Positions 24,991 through 34,868 of a stretch of DNA of 63,189 nucleotides are shown here, piece after piece. A program made the translations under genes and the position numbers. The DNA is from Desulfobacteraceae bacterium (GTDB lineage Bacteria; Desulfobacterota; Desulfobacteria; Desulfobacterales; SKZT01), in assembly GCA_011389745.1 (NCBI GenBank), contig JAABTQ010000016.1, positions 1-63,189 on the forward strand, in the 5' to 3' direction. The notes under the pieces were generated by a model. The model had not been told where the DNA came from, ran no database searches, and worked only from the letters and a program-made list of their open reading frames with translations. Every line of letters starts with the position of its first letter. The first letter of the stretch is position 1.

Positions 24991-25605
24991 TTGGTTTCGG
25001 ACAATTACACAAAACTTGTTTCGAAAAACCTCGAAGCGTTATATAATAAGACTTCTGATGGTTTGGAGGATGCATTAAACGCAAAAAAAGCCGGAAATGA
25101 ATTTTTTTTCCGGGCTTTTGGAAAAGATTGCCGTATCAGTCCCCATGGCATCTTTCTTGATAAAGATAAACAAACAGGGGTGTTGGGTATTCTGATTTCA
25201 CTCTATGGGCTTTACACAACCCATAGGCCTTGCGTGCTGGAGCCCTTTAAAGCATTTAAAGAATTTGCCGATACCATGCCGTATGTGCCTGCATTTGCTA
25301 ACCATACGGAGCAAATTCTGGTACCTGAAGTCCACAAAATCAGAATACTGCGCAAAAAAATTATTAATCAATTAAACGGACAGGACGCACCGGTTGAAAT
25401 TCCCGGGGACTTTTCCATGGTGCTTTACCCCCTTCCTAAAATTGCATTATGTTATATTTTTTACGAGGCGGATGAGGATTTTGAAGCAGGAGTCACGTGT
25501 CTTTTTTCCAGCAATGCATCCTGTTTCATGCCTGTTGATGGCCTTGCCGATGTCGGTGAGTACAGCTCCAGAAGAATTCTTGAAATTGCAGCACAGGATC
25601 GATGA
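24991..25605 (+). CDS. DUF3786 domain protein (TTG start)
   Basis: 204-aa soluble protein of the DUF3786 type, commonly seen in anaerobes including sulfate reducers; function unknown. Recognisable pieces are 'FRAFGKDCRISPHGIFLDKDK....GVLGILISLYGLYTTH', 'LEPFKAFKEFADTMPY' and 'MVLYPLPKIALCYIFYEADEDFEAGVTCLFSSNASCFMPVDGLADVGEYSSRRIL'. The TTG start at 24991 is supported by AAGGAGG 7 nt upstream. Its stop overlaps the tamB start (ATGA type), so the two are probably translationally coupled. Confidence 0.8.
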   Translation: MVSDNYTKLVSKNLEALYNKTSDGLEDALNAKKAGNEFFFRAFGKDCRISPHGIFLDKDKQTGVLGILISLYGLYTTHRPCVLEPFKAFKEFADTMPYVPAFANHTEQILVPEVHKIRILRKKIINQLNGQDAPVEIPGDFSMVLYPLPKIALCYIFYEADEDFEAGVTCLFSSNASCFMPVDGLADVGEYSSRRILEIAAQDR

Positions 25606-28600
25606 TGTCAAAGCGTATTAAAATATTTCTAATTGCCATTTGCCTATCAGGTTGTTTTCTTATTTTTGCTGTGCTGGGTGTTCTTGTTTATCTTCATTCC
25701 GATCATGCAGGAAATCAAATTCAGGCAAGGATCAATGACCGGATACCCGGTAAAATCATGTTTAAAGAGTATACGCTTTCTTTGGCCAAAGGACGGATAG
25801 AACTTGGAAACATTCTCCTGGAAGATCCCCAGGGCCGGATAGTAGCAGGCATAGACCAGCTTGTGTTTCAGGTTATATGGAGAGAACTTTTTAATCGTGA
25901 TATCGCCATCGGGCAAATTCTAATTACAAATCCACAGGTCAAGCTTATTGTCGATCCCGATGGCAGCCTCAGCCTTTTGCGAGTATTTGCTCCCGAAAAG
26001 ACCGAAGAATATCCGGCAATCCCTGAAAAGCCGGATCAACCCGGCTCCGACCTCCCTTTTAACCTGGTAATCCAAGACTTTCTCCTGGAAAACGGAGCTT
26101 TCATATATGAAAACGAATCACATGGCTCAAAGGCAAACCTTGACAATATCCGCCTGAGTATTTCCGGAGACCTCGGTGAGGAAAACTGGTTAATTGATTT
26201 ATCGACCGGCAAAGGGGCTATTGAGGGTCCCGGGGTTCTTTCCAAGATTGAAATGCTTAAGTTTTCAGCCTCTGTAGCGGGAGAAGAAATCAGCAACCTT
26301 AAACTTGAAGTCAAAACCCCATCATCGAATATTTCTCTTGCAGGAGCCGTCCGGCATTTTTTGTCCGAACCTGAACTCGAACTTATTATGAACCTGGGCA
26401 TTGATTTGCCTGAACTTCGTGAAATGTTTTTTCTGGAACGTGAATATACAGGAAATATCGCGGTACATATCCTGGCAAAAGGTCCAGTAAAAAACCCTGA
26501 AATATCCCTTAATCTGATACATTCCGGCGGAAAACTGGGTGATCTGAACATCAAAGAATCGAACATTCAGGCCATGCTTGAAGACAGGATTGTCCGTTTG
26601 GCTCCGATGGAGGTAAATTTTGCTACCGGAAATATCCACGTTGACGCAAAATCAGACCTTCGGGAGGTTTTTCCGGAAGGGTTCCTGGTTGAACCAAAAA
26701 GTTTTGAGGCTCTTTCCTTTGATGTGAACATGACGGTCAACGATGTGAATCTTAAAGATGCACTCGGGGAAAAGTTTGAAGGCAAAGGACGAATAGATGG
26801 TTCCATAATTGCCGGAGGAAAAGGAATATCAGCGGAAAATGCCATTGGCGATCTGCAGGTGAACCTTGCGGGAATTGAAGTAACCACAGGTCCTATCTCA
26901 CCTATTGATATCCATATTAATTCCAGGGCAAGTTTAAATCAGGGCGAGGCTGTTCTGGATGGTCTTGAAGTTCATGCCGGTCCCACCAAACTATCGGCCA
27001 CCGGACGTTTTGATATAAAATCAAAAAATATAGAATCCCATCTTAAACTTAATTCAAAAAACCTTGCCGACACTCTTGCCCCTCTGGGGGTCAAAGGAGC
27101 ACAGGGTGCGGTAAACCTTGAAGCAAAAGCTTCGGGGACTTTGAAAAAACTAATAGCGGATCTTCAATTGACTGGAACAAATCTTGCCACCCATGAGTTT
27201 CGTATTGGAAACATTAATATTTCGGCAAAACTTTCCGAAGGCAACCTTTTGATTCAAAAATCGGCGTTACAAAATCAAATGTCACGCCTTGAGGTTTCAG
27301 GATCCATTGGTATTTTTGATCAGCATGGCCTAAAACCTCCTGATGATCAGACTATTGACCTAACCATCAATGCTGATCCGGTTTTTCTGGAGAATTTTAT
27401 CGACCAGGCAGAGGCAAAGATTTTTTTGAATGCTCAAGTTAAAGGGACAATAAAAAAACCCAGTGGAAATTATGAGCTAAAGGCCGAAAACATCAATTTC
27501 AGTGGCCAAAACATAGAAGCGGTTCTGATGAAAGGAAATTTAACGGACGAAAAAATCAACTTTTCTCCTTTTCAGATTCTTTTGTCATCAGATCAGTCCA
27601 TTGATGGTTCCGGATGGATTTCCACAGACAAGAAATTTCAGTTTCAACTTTTTTCAGAAGGTATTTTTTTAAATCAAATCAACAAGATTCGGGAACAAAA
27701 CGTTGCGGAGGGCATGATCGTTCTTGATATCACGGGAGAAGGCAATCTTGATGATCCCCGAATTAATGGGGTACTGGCCATTAAAAATCTGGCTGTAAAC
27801 AAAAAAGTATTAGGGGATGTTCAGGTGGATTTGCAGATAGAAAATTATTTAGCGAATGCCGCCGGCCGCCTTAATTTTGATTTTTCTGCAACCTATCATC
27901 TGAACAAAAAAGATTTTACTTTAGACATTCATTTTGATGAAACAGATCTTTCGCCTTATTTCAACCTGGCGGATTTAAAAGATTTTTCAGGTAAAATTAC
28001 CGGAAACATGCAGGCTTCCGGAAATACATCGGACATCAAACAAACCAGCGGTGCGGGAGAAATTTCACTCCTGAATCTAATGATGAAAGAACAGGAATTG
28101 ATCCATGCTGAAAACTTCGAAATTGTTTTCAAAAACAATCAGATTTTGATACCCGGCTTAAAAGTTCGTCTGCTGGAAGCCGGAAATTTAAACCTCGAAG
28201 TCAATGCCGATCTTGACGGGCCACTGCAAGTAAAAACCGACGGTATAATTCCTCTTCAGGGCCTGCAAATGGTGACAAGTAATCTTCCGGATATTACAGG
28301 CGAAGTCAACATATCTTTCAATGTTGGGGGAACAACAGCAAAGCCCGATATTCACGGTGAAATCCTTCTGAACCGGATCGGGTTCACGATACCGGAACTT
28401 TTCCAAAAAATTCATGATGTCAGTGGACGGATTATCATCACCCCTGAAGCCTTGAATTTTGACAAAATTCAGGGAAACCTGGACACTGGCCGGCTCCAAT
28501 TGTCCGGGCAGGTGAATCTCAAGCACCTGACCCCTGAAAGGATACAACTGGATATTGCCGCCAGGGAACTTCCAATAAAAGTACCCGACACCCTGAATGT

Positions 28601-29516
28601 TGTGCTTCAATCAAACTTAAGGCTTTCAGGAACACCTGAAAAGGTTTTTCTTGAAGGCGAACTGCTTGTCCTCGAAGGGGTCTATTATAAAGATATCAAT
28701 GTCAGTCTTGTGGAAGGTATTACCCAAAGAAGAAGGCAAATATCCCCTCAAAAGTCTGCTTCAACACATCCGATGCTGAAAAACCTGAACCTGGACGTGT
28801 CAGTTCGCCGAAGAAATCCCTTTTGGGTGGATAATAATCTGGCTTACCTTGATGTCAATCCGGATATGCGTATCACCGGGACTGCAGATCAACCCTTAAT
28901 CCAGGGCCGAACCACCATAGAATCAGGCACGATCCAATATCAAAGAAAGACATTTACCGTTCAAAAAGGGGTCATTGATTTTATAAATCCTTATGAGCTT
29001 GAGCCGACAATGGATATAGAAAGTACCGTAAAAGTCAGAAAGTGGCTCATTACCATGACTCTTTATGGTACGCCGGATAACATGGTACTTACATTCGCCT
29101 CTGATCCGCCCGAAGAAGATGGAGATATTATTTCCCTTCTGGTACTTGGAAAAACAACCAGGGAGCTGATAAGCAGCGAGGGGGGAACAAGCCAATCTGC
29201 AGAACAGATGGCTGCTGAATTAATAGCAGGCACATTTGGTGAAGACATTAAGAAAATTGCCGGTCTGGATATTTTAGAAGTGGATACGGAAAGAGATGAT
29301 GATTTAAACGAGGAATCAGAAGGTGTAATGGTAACCGTGGGCAAAAAGCTTTCAGACCGGCTTACAGTCAAATATGCGTTGGATTCCAGAACAGGTGAAA
29401 TGATTCAGCGGGCCATTTCAGAGTATCAATTATTGGAAAATATAATACTCAGTGCTTTTCAGGATTCCGCCGGTATCTTTGGAGGAGAAATCCAATACAG
29501 ACTGGAATTCAGATAG
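25602..29516 (+). CDS. tamB: TamB-like translocation/lipid-transport protein
   Basis: 1304-aa inner-membrane-anchored periplasmic protein. An N-terminal membrane helix (about 8-30) is followed by an AsmA-like segment ('ARINDRIPGKIMFKEYTLSLAKGRIELGNILLEDP') and a very long series of beta-strand repeats forming the hydrophobic-groove bridge. The DUF490/TamB C-terminal domain follows (about 960-1304, 'ITGTADQPLIQGRTTIESGTIQYQRKTFTVQKGVIDF', 'GEDIKKIAGLDILEV', ending in aromatic 'YRLEFR'). The family partners with an Omp85 protein in beta-barrel assembly or phospholipid transport. An Omp85 gene follows directly, supporting that pairing. Confidence 0.9.
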   Translation: MMSKRIKIFLIAICLSGCFLIFAVLGVLVYLHSDHAGNQIQARINDRIPGKIMFKEYTLSLAKGRIELGNILLEDPQGRIVAGIDQLVFQVIWRELFNRDIAIGQILITNPQVKLIVDPDGSLSLLRVFAPEKTEEYPAIPEKPDQPGSDLPFNLVIQDFLLENGAFIYENESHGSKANLDNIRLSISGDLGEENWLIDLSTGKGAIEGPGVLSKIEMLKFSASVAGEEISNLKLEVKTPSSNISLAGAVRHFLSEPELELIMNLGIDLPELREMFFLEREYTGNIAVHILAKGPVKNPEISLNLIHSGGKLGDLNIKESNIQAMLEDRIVRLAPMEVNFATGNIHVDAKSDLREVFPEGFLVEPKSFEALSFDVNMTVNDVNLKDALGEKFEGKGRIDGSIIAGGKGISAENAIGDLQVNLAGIEVTTGPISPIDIHINSRASLNQGEAVLDGLEVHAGPTKLSATGRFDIKSKNIESHLKLNSKNLADTLAPLGVKGAQGAVNLEAKASGTLKKLIADLQLTGTNLATHEFRIGNINISAKLSEGNLLIQKSALQNQMSRLEVSGSIGIFDQHGLKPPDDQTIDLTINADPVFLENFIDQAEAKIFLNAQVKGTIKKPSGNYELKAENINFSGQNIEAVLMKGNLTDEKINFSPFQILLSSDQSIDGSGWISTDKKFQFQLFSEGIFLNQINKIREQNVAEGMIVLDITGEGNLDDPRINGVLAIKNLAVNKKVLGDVQVDLQIENYLANAAGRLNFDFSATYHLNKKDFTLDIHFDETDLSPYFNLADLKDFSGKITGNMQASGNTSDIKQTSGAGEISLLNLMMKEQELIHAENFEIVFKNNQILIPGLKVRLLEAGNLNLEVNADLDGPLQVKTDGIIPLQGLQMVTSNLPDITGEVNISFNVGGTTAKPDIHGEILLNRIGFTIPELFQKIHDVSGRIIITPEALNFDKIQGNLDTGRLQLSGQVNLKHLTPERIQLDIAARELPIKVPDTLNVVLQSNLRLSGTPEKVFLEGELLVLEGVYYKDINVSLVEGITQRRRQISPQKSASTHPMLKNLNLDVSVRRRNPFWVDNNLAYLDVNPDMRITGTADQPLIQGRTTIESGTIQYQRKTFTVQKGVIDFINPYELEPTMDIESTVKVRKWLITMTLYGTPDNMVLTFASDPPEEDGDIISLLVLGKTTRELISSEGGTSQSAEQMAAELIAGTFGEDIKKIAGLDILEVDTERDDDLNEESEGVMVTVGKKLSDRLTVKYALDSRTGEMIQRAISEYQLLENIILSAFQDSAGIFGGEIQYRLEFR

Positions 29517-29541
29517 AATAACAACTGATTTACGAGGAAAC

Positions 29542-32349
29542 ATGCATAGGTTCATAGGACTGGCCATTTCACTCTTTGGATTAATAATATTTCTATCATC
29601 TCAGGTCAGATCGGAAGAAATACCTCAATCACAAATCGACGCACCTATAGTCTCAGATATTCTTATTCAAGTGACGGATATCAAAAAAGATGAGCACACC
29701 CTTCTGGAAATTGCCGAGAATCTGATTCATCTAAAAAAATCAGAACCCTTTTCCCCGAAACTTTTAGAAAATTCCATCCAGGCCCTGAAGTTGTCAAAAA
29801 AGTTTTCTCATATCCATGTTGATTCCGAAGATAGCCATGAGGGTATATCGATTATTTTTTCCCTGACCCCGTTTCGTTATATCAAAGATATTAAATTTTC
29901 AGGTGCTTACCCTGTATTTGAACAAAGAATTCTAAATGCAATCAATCTCTATACCGGCGATGCCTTTATGCCTGATGAACTTGATCATCAAAGACAGTTG
30001 ATTAAAAATCTTTTTATAGATGAAGGCTTTTTCGAACCCGAAGTAAATACAGGCATTCAGACAGACCCGGTCGACGGCAACGTTGCTTTGACATTTGATA
30101 TTCAAAAAGGCAGATACCTTCGGTTAAACCAGATCAGGTTTATCGGCAATCACAGCATTTCATCCGGCAGGCTTGGACTTAAAATGAAAACCCGGCAAAA
30201 TGCTTTTCTTCCGGGAAACCGCGGCCGCTTTGTTGAAAAAGAGTTGATCGCTGACATTAATCGACTGGTTCAGTTTTACCGAAAAAAACACTTCGCTGAT
30301 GTCAAAATCAACTATGAAATTGAAAAAGATTTTGAAAACCAGGATGTGGTAGTTCTGATCACCATTGAGGAAGGACCGTATTACGAGGTTAAATTCGAAG
30401 GCAATAAAACGTTCTGGGACCTTACACTTAAAAGTGACGTGGTTATTTTTGATGAGAAAAACCTTCACGACATGGGACTTCGAAAAAGCATCCGCAATAT
30501 GAAGGCCCGATATCTGAAATCAGGATTCTGGGAAACACAGATCAATATTGAAGAAACGCAGGAGTTAAAAAATAACCGGCCTGTACGAAAAGTTACGTTT
30601 AAGATTGCCGAGGGTACACGCTATGAAGTGGAAAATGTAAAAATCTCCGGAAATACCCACTTTGACGATAAAAACATTCTAAAACAGATGCTTACCCGTC
30701 GACCCGGAATTTTTGATCCCGGATACTATATCCCCGAAACGCTGGAATTGGACGTCATTGCGATTAAAACCCTGTATGCGCAGGAAGGTTACATGGAACC
30801 GTTGATCCGGTCGGATGCCGTTTTATCCGAGGACAAACAAAATGCCACGGTTTTAATCGACATTGAAGAAGGACATAGAACCCTGGTTGGGACAACGTCA
30901 ATCCGGGGGTTGACCGTTTTAAGCGAAAAGGAGGCTTATGATGCCATTTCACTTAAGCCTGGTCTGCCCTTTAGAAATTACATGGTTAGAAGTGATGAAA
31001 ATACCCTTTCAGGCCTGATTTCTTCCCACGGCTATCCTCATGTGAAAGTCACCGGAAAGGTTGATTTCAGCCAAAACCGAACAAAAGCCGATGTTATGTT
31101 TGCGGTGGATGAGGGCCCTTTTGTCAGGATGGGCCAAATTTATTACTCCGGTAACTTTCGTACAAAAGAATATATTGTATCAAGAGAAATCGAAATGAAT
31201 CCCGGGGCCCCTTTCTCTTTAGGACGGATGCTTGAAGGACAGCGAACCATTCGTGATATGGAAATTTTCAATGAAGTTCAATTCAGGACCATCGGATTGA
31301 GAGAAAAAGCAGAGGATATCCATCTTTTTGTCGAGATGGAAGAGAAAAAACCCTACTACATTCAGACAGGGTTGGGATATCAGACAGATCTCGGCACATA
31401 TATCAATCTCAAAGCCGGCGACCGCAATTTGCTGGGAAGAAACAAGGATCTTTGGTTTGGCGGATCATTAAGCGAAATTGGTTACCGGGGGGAAGCATGG
31501 TATTCGGATCCGAGGTTATTCAGAGCCGACATTTCAACTAGTTTGGGTCTTTTTACTGAAAAAAAGGAGGAGTTTAACAAAAATTTTGGTGTCAAAATTT
31601 ACGGAGCATCCTTGGGTTTTTCCCGAAAGTGGACCTCACAGTTGAGCACCGGACTTTCTGTTCGATATGAAAACCGAAAAAAATATGACATTAATAGAAC
31701 TGATGTCGATATTGACGAAGATGATGAGGCTTTATTCCGCTCCAGAAATCTGATTGTCGTGACGCCGTCTGTCGCCTACGACACACGGGATTCCGTCATA
31801 AGGCCCAGAAGTGGCTTATTCACAACGATTTCAGCAGATATTTCACAGGGAATTAATGATGATCTGGACAGTTTCATCAAGTATAATATGGATGGCCGCT
31901 ATTTCAGGACATCGAAATCCATCCCATGGCTGACATTGGCATGTCTGGGCCGTGTCGGATACATTGATCCCCAGGGTAACGTGCAGGATGTACCCGATGA
32001 TCAGCTTTTTTTCCTGGGGGGTACCTCGGATGTAAGAGGATTCAAGGAAAACATGCTGCTTTTCGATGCCAACAAAGATCCTGTAGGCGGTCGTTTCTCC
32101 ATGGCCGGCAGTCTTGAGGCCAGAATCGACTTAGGGGGAAACTTCGAGTTGACCACATTTGTTGACGCCGGCCGTATCGAAAACACGGAGATTTCCTTTG
32201 ATGATACGGATATACGAACATCCGCGGGCATTGGCCTTCGTTACATCACTCCCATCGGCCCCATTGGGTTGCTTTATGGCCATAAGCTGGACAGAAAAAA
32301 TGGTGAAAGCCCAGGCAGACTTCATTTCTCACTGGGCTATACCTTCTGA
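29542..32349 (+). CDS. Omp85-family outer-membrane protein (TamA/BamA-like) with many POTRA domains
   Basis: 935 aa from ATG 29542, which has a GAGGA RBS and starts a signal peptide ('LAISLFGLIIFLSSQVRSEE'). The frame is open back to 29452 inside tamB, but that start would bury the signal peptide. I count about seven POTRA-like units before residue ~600, with markers such as FSGAYPVFEQ, FIGNHSISSG, FEGNKTFWDL, ISGNTHFDDK, IRGLTVLSEK and YSGNFRTKEY. A 16-strand-type barrel follows, with 'PRSGLFTTISADIS' and 'FFLGGTSDVRGFKENML' (the conserved VRGF loop-6 motif), ending in Phe (LGYTF). TamA has three POTRAs and BamA five, so seven is unusual. Operon with tamB. Confidence 0.88.
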   Translation: MHRFIGLAISLFGLIIFLSSQVRSEEIPQSQIDAPIVSDILIQVTDIKKDEHTLLEIAENLIHLKKSEPFSPKLLENSIQALKLSKKFSHIHVDSEDSHEGISIIFSLTPFRYIKDIKFSGAYPVFEQRILNAINLYTGDAFMPDELDHQRQLIKNLFIDEGFFEPEVNTGIQTDPVDGNVALTFDIQKGRYLRLNQIRFIGNHSISSGRLGLKMKTRQNAFLPGNRGRFVEKELIADINRLVQFYRKKHFADVKINYEIEKDFENQDVVVLITIEEGPYYEVKFEGNKTFWDLTLKSDVVIFDEKNLHDMGLRKSIRNMKARYLKSGFWETQINIEETQELKNNRPVRKVTFKIAEGTRYEVENVKISGNTHFDDKNILKQMLTRRPGIFDPGYYIPETLELDVIAIKTLYAQEGYMEPLIRSDAVLSEDKQNATVLIDIEEGHRTLVGTTSIRGLTVLSEKEAYDAISLKPGLPFRNYMVRSDENTLSGLISSHGYPHVKVTGKVDFSQNRTKADVMFAVDEGPFVRMGQIYYSGNFRTKEYIVSREIEMNPGAPFSLGRMLEGQRTIRDMEIFNEVQFRTIGLREKAEDIHLFVEMEEKKPYYIQTGLGYQTDLGTYINLKAGDRNLLGRNKDLWFGGSLSEIGYRGEAWYSDPRLFRADISTSLGLFTEKKEEFNKNFGVKIYGASLGFSRKWTSQLSTGLSVRYENRKKYDINRTDVDIDEDDEALFRSRNLIVVTPSVAYDTRDSVIRPRSGLFTTISADISQGINDDLDSFIKYNMDGRYFRTSKSIPWLTLACLGRVGYIDPQGNVQDVPDDQLFFLGGTSDVRGFKENMLLFDANKDPVGGRFSMAGSLEARIDLGGNFELTTFVDAGRIENTEISFDDTDIRTSAGIGLRYITPIGPIGLLYGHKLDRKNGESPGRLHFSLGYTF

Positions 32350-32350
32350 T

Positions 32351-33169
32351 CTAAGATATTGCCGTATGAGTCATTTTCTTAACCGCAGCCATATATTCAT
32401 TAAAACCATGAATTAAAATGTCGTTATGATTGGCTCTTTGAATTTTCAAAAAAGTTTTCTTTTGGGCCGGGGATGCATCAAATAGTGCCTGTCCATCACT
32501 AAAGGGAATAATCTGGTCCATTTCCGCATGGATAATCAGTGTTGGGCCATGGTATGTTGTTATCTTATCGAGATTTCTAAATCCTTTTTTTTCGTCAAAG
32601 TTCAAAGCCGCTAGATTTACTCCCAACAAAGACAAAAGGGGTCCGGTAAACGCGAATCCGCTTTCAACAATAAGCCCTTTAATTTTGTCCGGATAGATAG
32701 CCGCCAATTCAAGAACGGATGCACTTCCTAAAGACCTTCCCATCAAAATGAGGTTCCCGGTAAAACCCCTTTCGGACAACCATTTGCAGGCAAATTCCAG
32801 GATAACATGACAATCTTTCATCATGGCCGAAACGCCCGGCGTGCCGGTAGACCGTCCATATCCTCTGTAATCCACAGGTAAAAAATTAATGCCCATTTGA
32901 TTATACAATGGGCCCAAATCATCATAATCGGATGCCAACTCTCCATTGCCGTGAAAAAAGAGAATGTTGGGAAAGTCCATTTTATCCATGTGGAACCGCC
33001 CGCCTATGGAAACACCTTCCCCAACAGGAATCATAACACTCAAAACTGCTGAGGAAACATTTGAAACACCTCTCTCAGGACGAGGATGAAAAATGTATGC
33101 CAGAACTTCCGGCCGATCCAGTAATGAATAATCTGTTTTTGAAAAATCTTCCATATCTAACAACTCCAA
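32351..33169 (-). CDS. Alpha/beta hydrolase (BEM46/FrsA-like serine hydrolase)
   Basis: 272 aa, no signal peptide. The fold is shown by the oxyanion motif 'LFFHGNGE' (70-77), 'VDYRGYGRSTGTPG', the nucleophile elbow GRSLG with S146, a likely acid in 'HAEMDQIIPFSDG' and a catalytic His in 'RANHNDILIHG'. It resembles BEM46-type peptidases/esterases; the substrate is unknown. Its stop lies 1 bp from the end of the Omp85 gene, tail to tail, with no terminator between them. Confidence 0.88.
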   Translation of the reverse strand: MELLDMEDFSKTDYSLLDRPEVLAYIFHPRPERGVSNVSSAVLSVMIPVGEGVSIGGRFHMDKMDFPNILFFHGNGELASDYDDLGPLYNQMGINFLPVDYRGYGRSTGTPGVSAMMKDCHVILEFACKWLSERGFTGNLILMGRSLGSASVLELAAIYPDKIKGLIVESGFAFTGPLLSLLGVNLAALNFDEKKGFRNLDKITTYHGPTLIIHAEMDQIIPFSDGQALFDASPAQKKTFLKIQRANHNDILIHGFNEYMAAVKKMTHTAIS

Positions 33170-33615
33170 TCTTTAATTTGTTTTTTTCCATGAAAATTGT
33201 TTTTTTCTTCCAATACTTTTTATTGACAAGTTAGTTATAATAGAAAGTACACAAAAACAATAATTGCTTTAAAATATTTTCTTCAAACTGGAAATATCGA
33301 ATTTTTAATGGATTTTTATACCATTGCCTGTTCAAATTTTTCACTTTTTTAATTTATTTATAATTTTTTACTTTATCAGATCATTATTAACTTGAAATTA
33401 ATTACTCATGTACTATAATTACCAAATCATCCTATTTAAAAATAAAGTTATCAATTAATTCATGTGAATTATTATTATGAGATGTTTTGAGCTTGCCTTA
33501 ATAATTGTCCATATTTCTATTCAGAACAGAAGAGGATTAAAAAAACATATTAAGATTTGAGCTTGCCATATATAGTAAGGTATAGATATTAACCCGTAAA
33601 ACCAGGAGGTATTGT
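33170..33615. promoter_or_regulatory. AT-rich divergent region with a 12-bp direct repeat
   Basis: No gene seen. TTTGAGCTTGCC occurs exactly at 33486-33497 and 33556-33567, 70 bp apart (about seven helical turns). Both copies lie in the same orientation upstream of the VWA-OmpA gene, so they could be operator half-sites. A CCAGGAGGT ribosome-binding site precedes the ATG at 33616. Confidence 0.45.
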
Positions 33616-34770
33616 ATGCAAAAAAATCTGTTGAAAAGCTTGATCTTTATCTTATCCGTAACATTTCTTTTCAGTTGTGCCGGCCCACAAACACCATTAA
33701 CATTTCAGGCAAGCCAGCTTCCCGCCGACAGTTATCAACCCGGTGTGGATAATTTTATGGTAGTGCTTGACTCTTCTTCATCCATGGGAGACAGATATAA
33801 CGGTCAGGAAAAGCTTGCTATCGCAAAAGCCGTAACCAGCAGCATGAACCTGACATTACCCGAATTGAATTTTACATCCGGAATGAGGACATTCGGGCAT
33901 TGTGACTCTGTTTCGCGAGAACCCTCTCTTCTGGTTTACGGATTAACCCAGTATACCACATCCGGCCTTGGTTCCGCCATAGACGATGTGAACTGCGCCG
34001 GTGGTACCACCCCACTCGGTTCCGGCATTACCGGAGCGAATGAAGATCTTAAAGGAAGTTCCGGAAAAACCGCTTTGATTATTGTCAGCGACGGAAAAGA
34101 TTTGCTTCATAGCCCACAAGCAGCAATGGACGCCATGGCGGCTGATTCTGGCGACAGGCTCTGCGTTTATACCATTCTTGTCGGAGATGATCCCAAAGGT
34201 GCGGCATCACTGGAACAACTCACCTCTGCTACCGATTGTGGTTTTGCCTCAACTGCCGATAACCTTATTTCCGCAGATGACATGGCTAATTTTGTAGAGA
34301 AGGTTTTCCTGGCTCCCGCACCTGTTGTTGCAGCGCCTGAACCTGTTATGGACAGTGATGGCGACGGCGTTCCCGATAATCTGGACAAGTGCCCAGGAAC
34401 ACCTGAAGGTGCCATTGTTGACGCTCAAGGTTGCTGGATCATTGGAAAAATACACTTTGATTTCGACAAATCCGATATCAAATCTGATGCCATTCCAGTA
34501 CTCAGCGAAATTGGCGATGTCATGATGAAAAATACCGGCTTAAAAATGAATATAAACGGATTTACCGACAGCATTGGCAGTATGGAATATAACCAGGCAT
34601 TATCCGAAAGACGCGCTCTGGCAGCCAAAAATTATCTGGTAGAGCAGGGAATTGACGGCGATCGTTTCTCCATAAACGGTTTTTCATATCTAATGCCCGT
34701 AGCCCCTAATGATACTGAAGAAGGCCGCAGAATGAACCGTCGGGTAGAATTTGCCCCATTCGAAGAATAA
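33616..34770 (+). CDS. Lipoprotein with VWA domain, thrombospondin type-3 repeat and OmpA domain
   Basis: 384 aa. Signal peptide with lipobox L-F-S-C (Cys21), so probably an outer-membrane lipoprotein. A von Willebrand A domain (about 46-230) has the MIDAS motif DxSxS (D52, S54, S56). A calcium-binding 'DSDGDGVPDNLDKCPGTPEGAIVDAQGC' TSP3-like repeat follows (about 248-275), then an OmpA peptidoglycan-binding domain (about 277-384, 'FDFDKSDIKSDA', 'NGFTDSIGSMEYNQALSERRA'). It likely tethers the outer membrane to peptidoglycan while presenting a metal-dependent adhesion fold. Own promoter region and a strong terminator. Confidence 0.9.
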   Translation: MQKNLLKSLIFILSVTFLFSCAGPQTPLTFQASQLPADSYQPGVDNFMVVLDSSSSMGDRYNGQEKLAIAKAVTSSMNLTLPELNFTSGMRTFGHCDSVSREPSLLVYGLTQYTTSGLGSAIDDVNCAGGTTPLGSGITGANEDLKGSSGKTALIIVSDGKDLLHSPQAAMDAMAADSGDRLCVYTILVGDDPKGAASLEQLTSATDCGFASTADNLISADDMANFVEKVFLAPAPVVAAPEPVMDSDGDGVPDNLDKCPGTPEGAIVDAQGCWIIGKIHFDFDKSDIKSDAIPVLSEIGDVMMKNTGLKMNINGFTDSIGSMEYNQALSERRALAAKNYLVEQGIDGDRFSINGFSYLMPVAPNDTEEGRRMNRRVEFAPFEE

Positions 34771-34796
34771 CCAAATCGCAGTATAGAATATCGTTT

Positions 34797-34824
34797 GAGA
34801 GGGGAACCGGATGGTTCCCCTCTT
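34797..34824 (+). terminator. Rho-independent terminator after the VWA-OmpA gene
   Basis: GAGAGGGGAACC (34797-34808), loop GGAT, GGTTCCCCTCTT (34813-34824): a 12-bp stem with one terminal G.T pair. The following sequence is T-rich but mixed. It could serve the convergent minus-strand gene as well. Confidence 0.75.
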
Positions 34825-34868
34825 ATCTATTGCTTACCACTTGACAGTCTTAAGTTTTTTTTGATGGC

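Noticed and set aside
29452-29541. Upstream start of the Omp85 protein inside tamB
   Set aside because: The ATG at 29542 has an RBS and places a signal peptide at the N-terminus.
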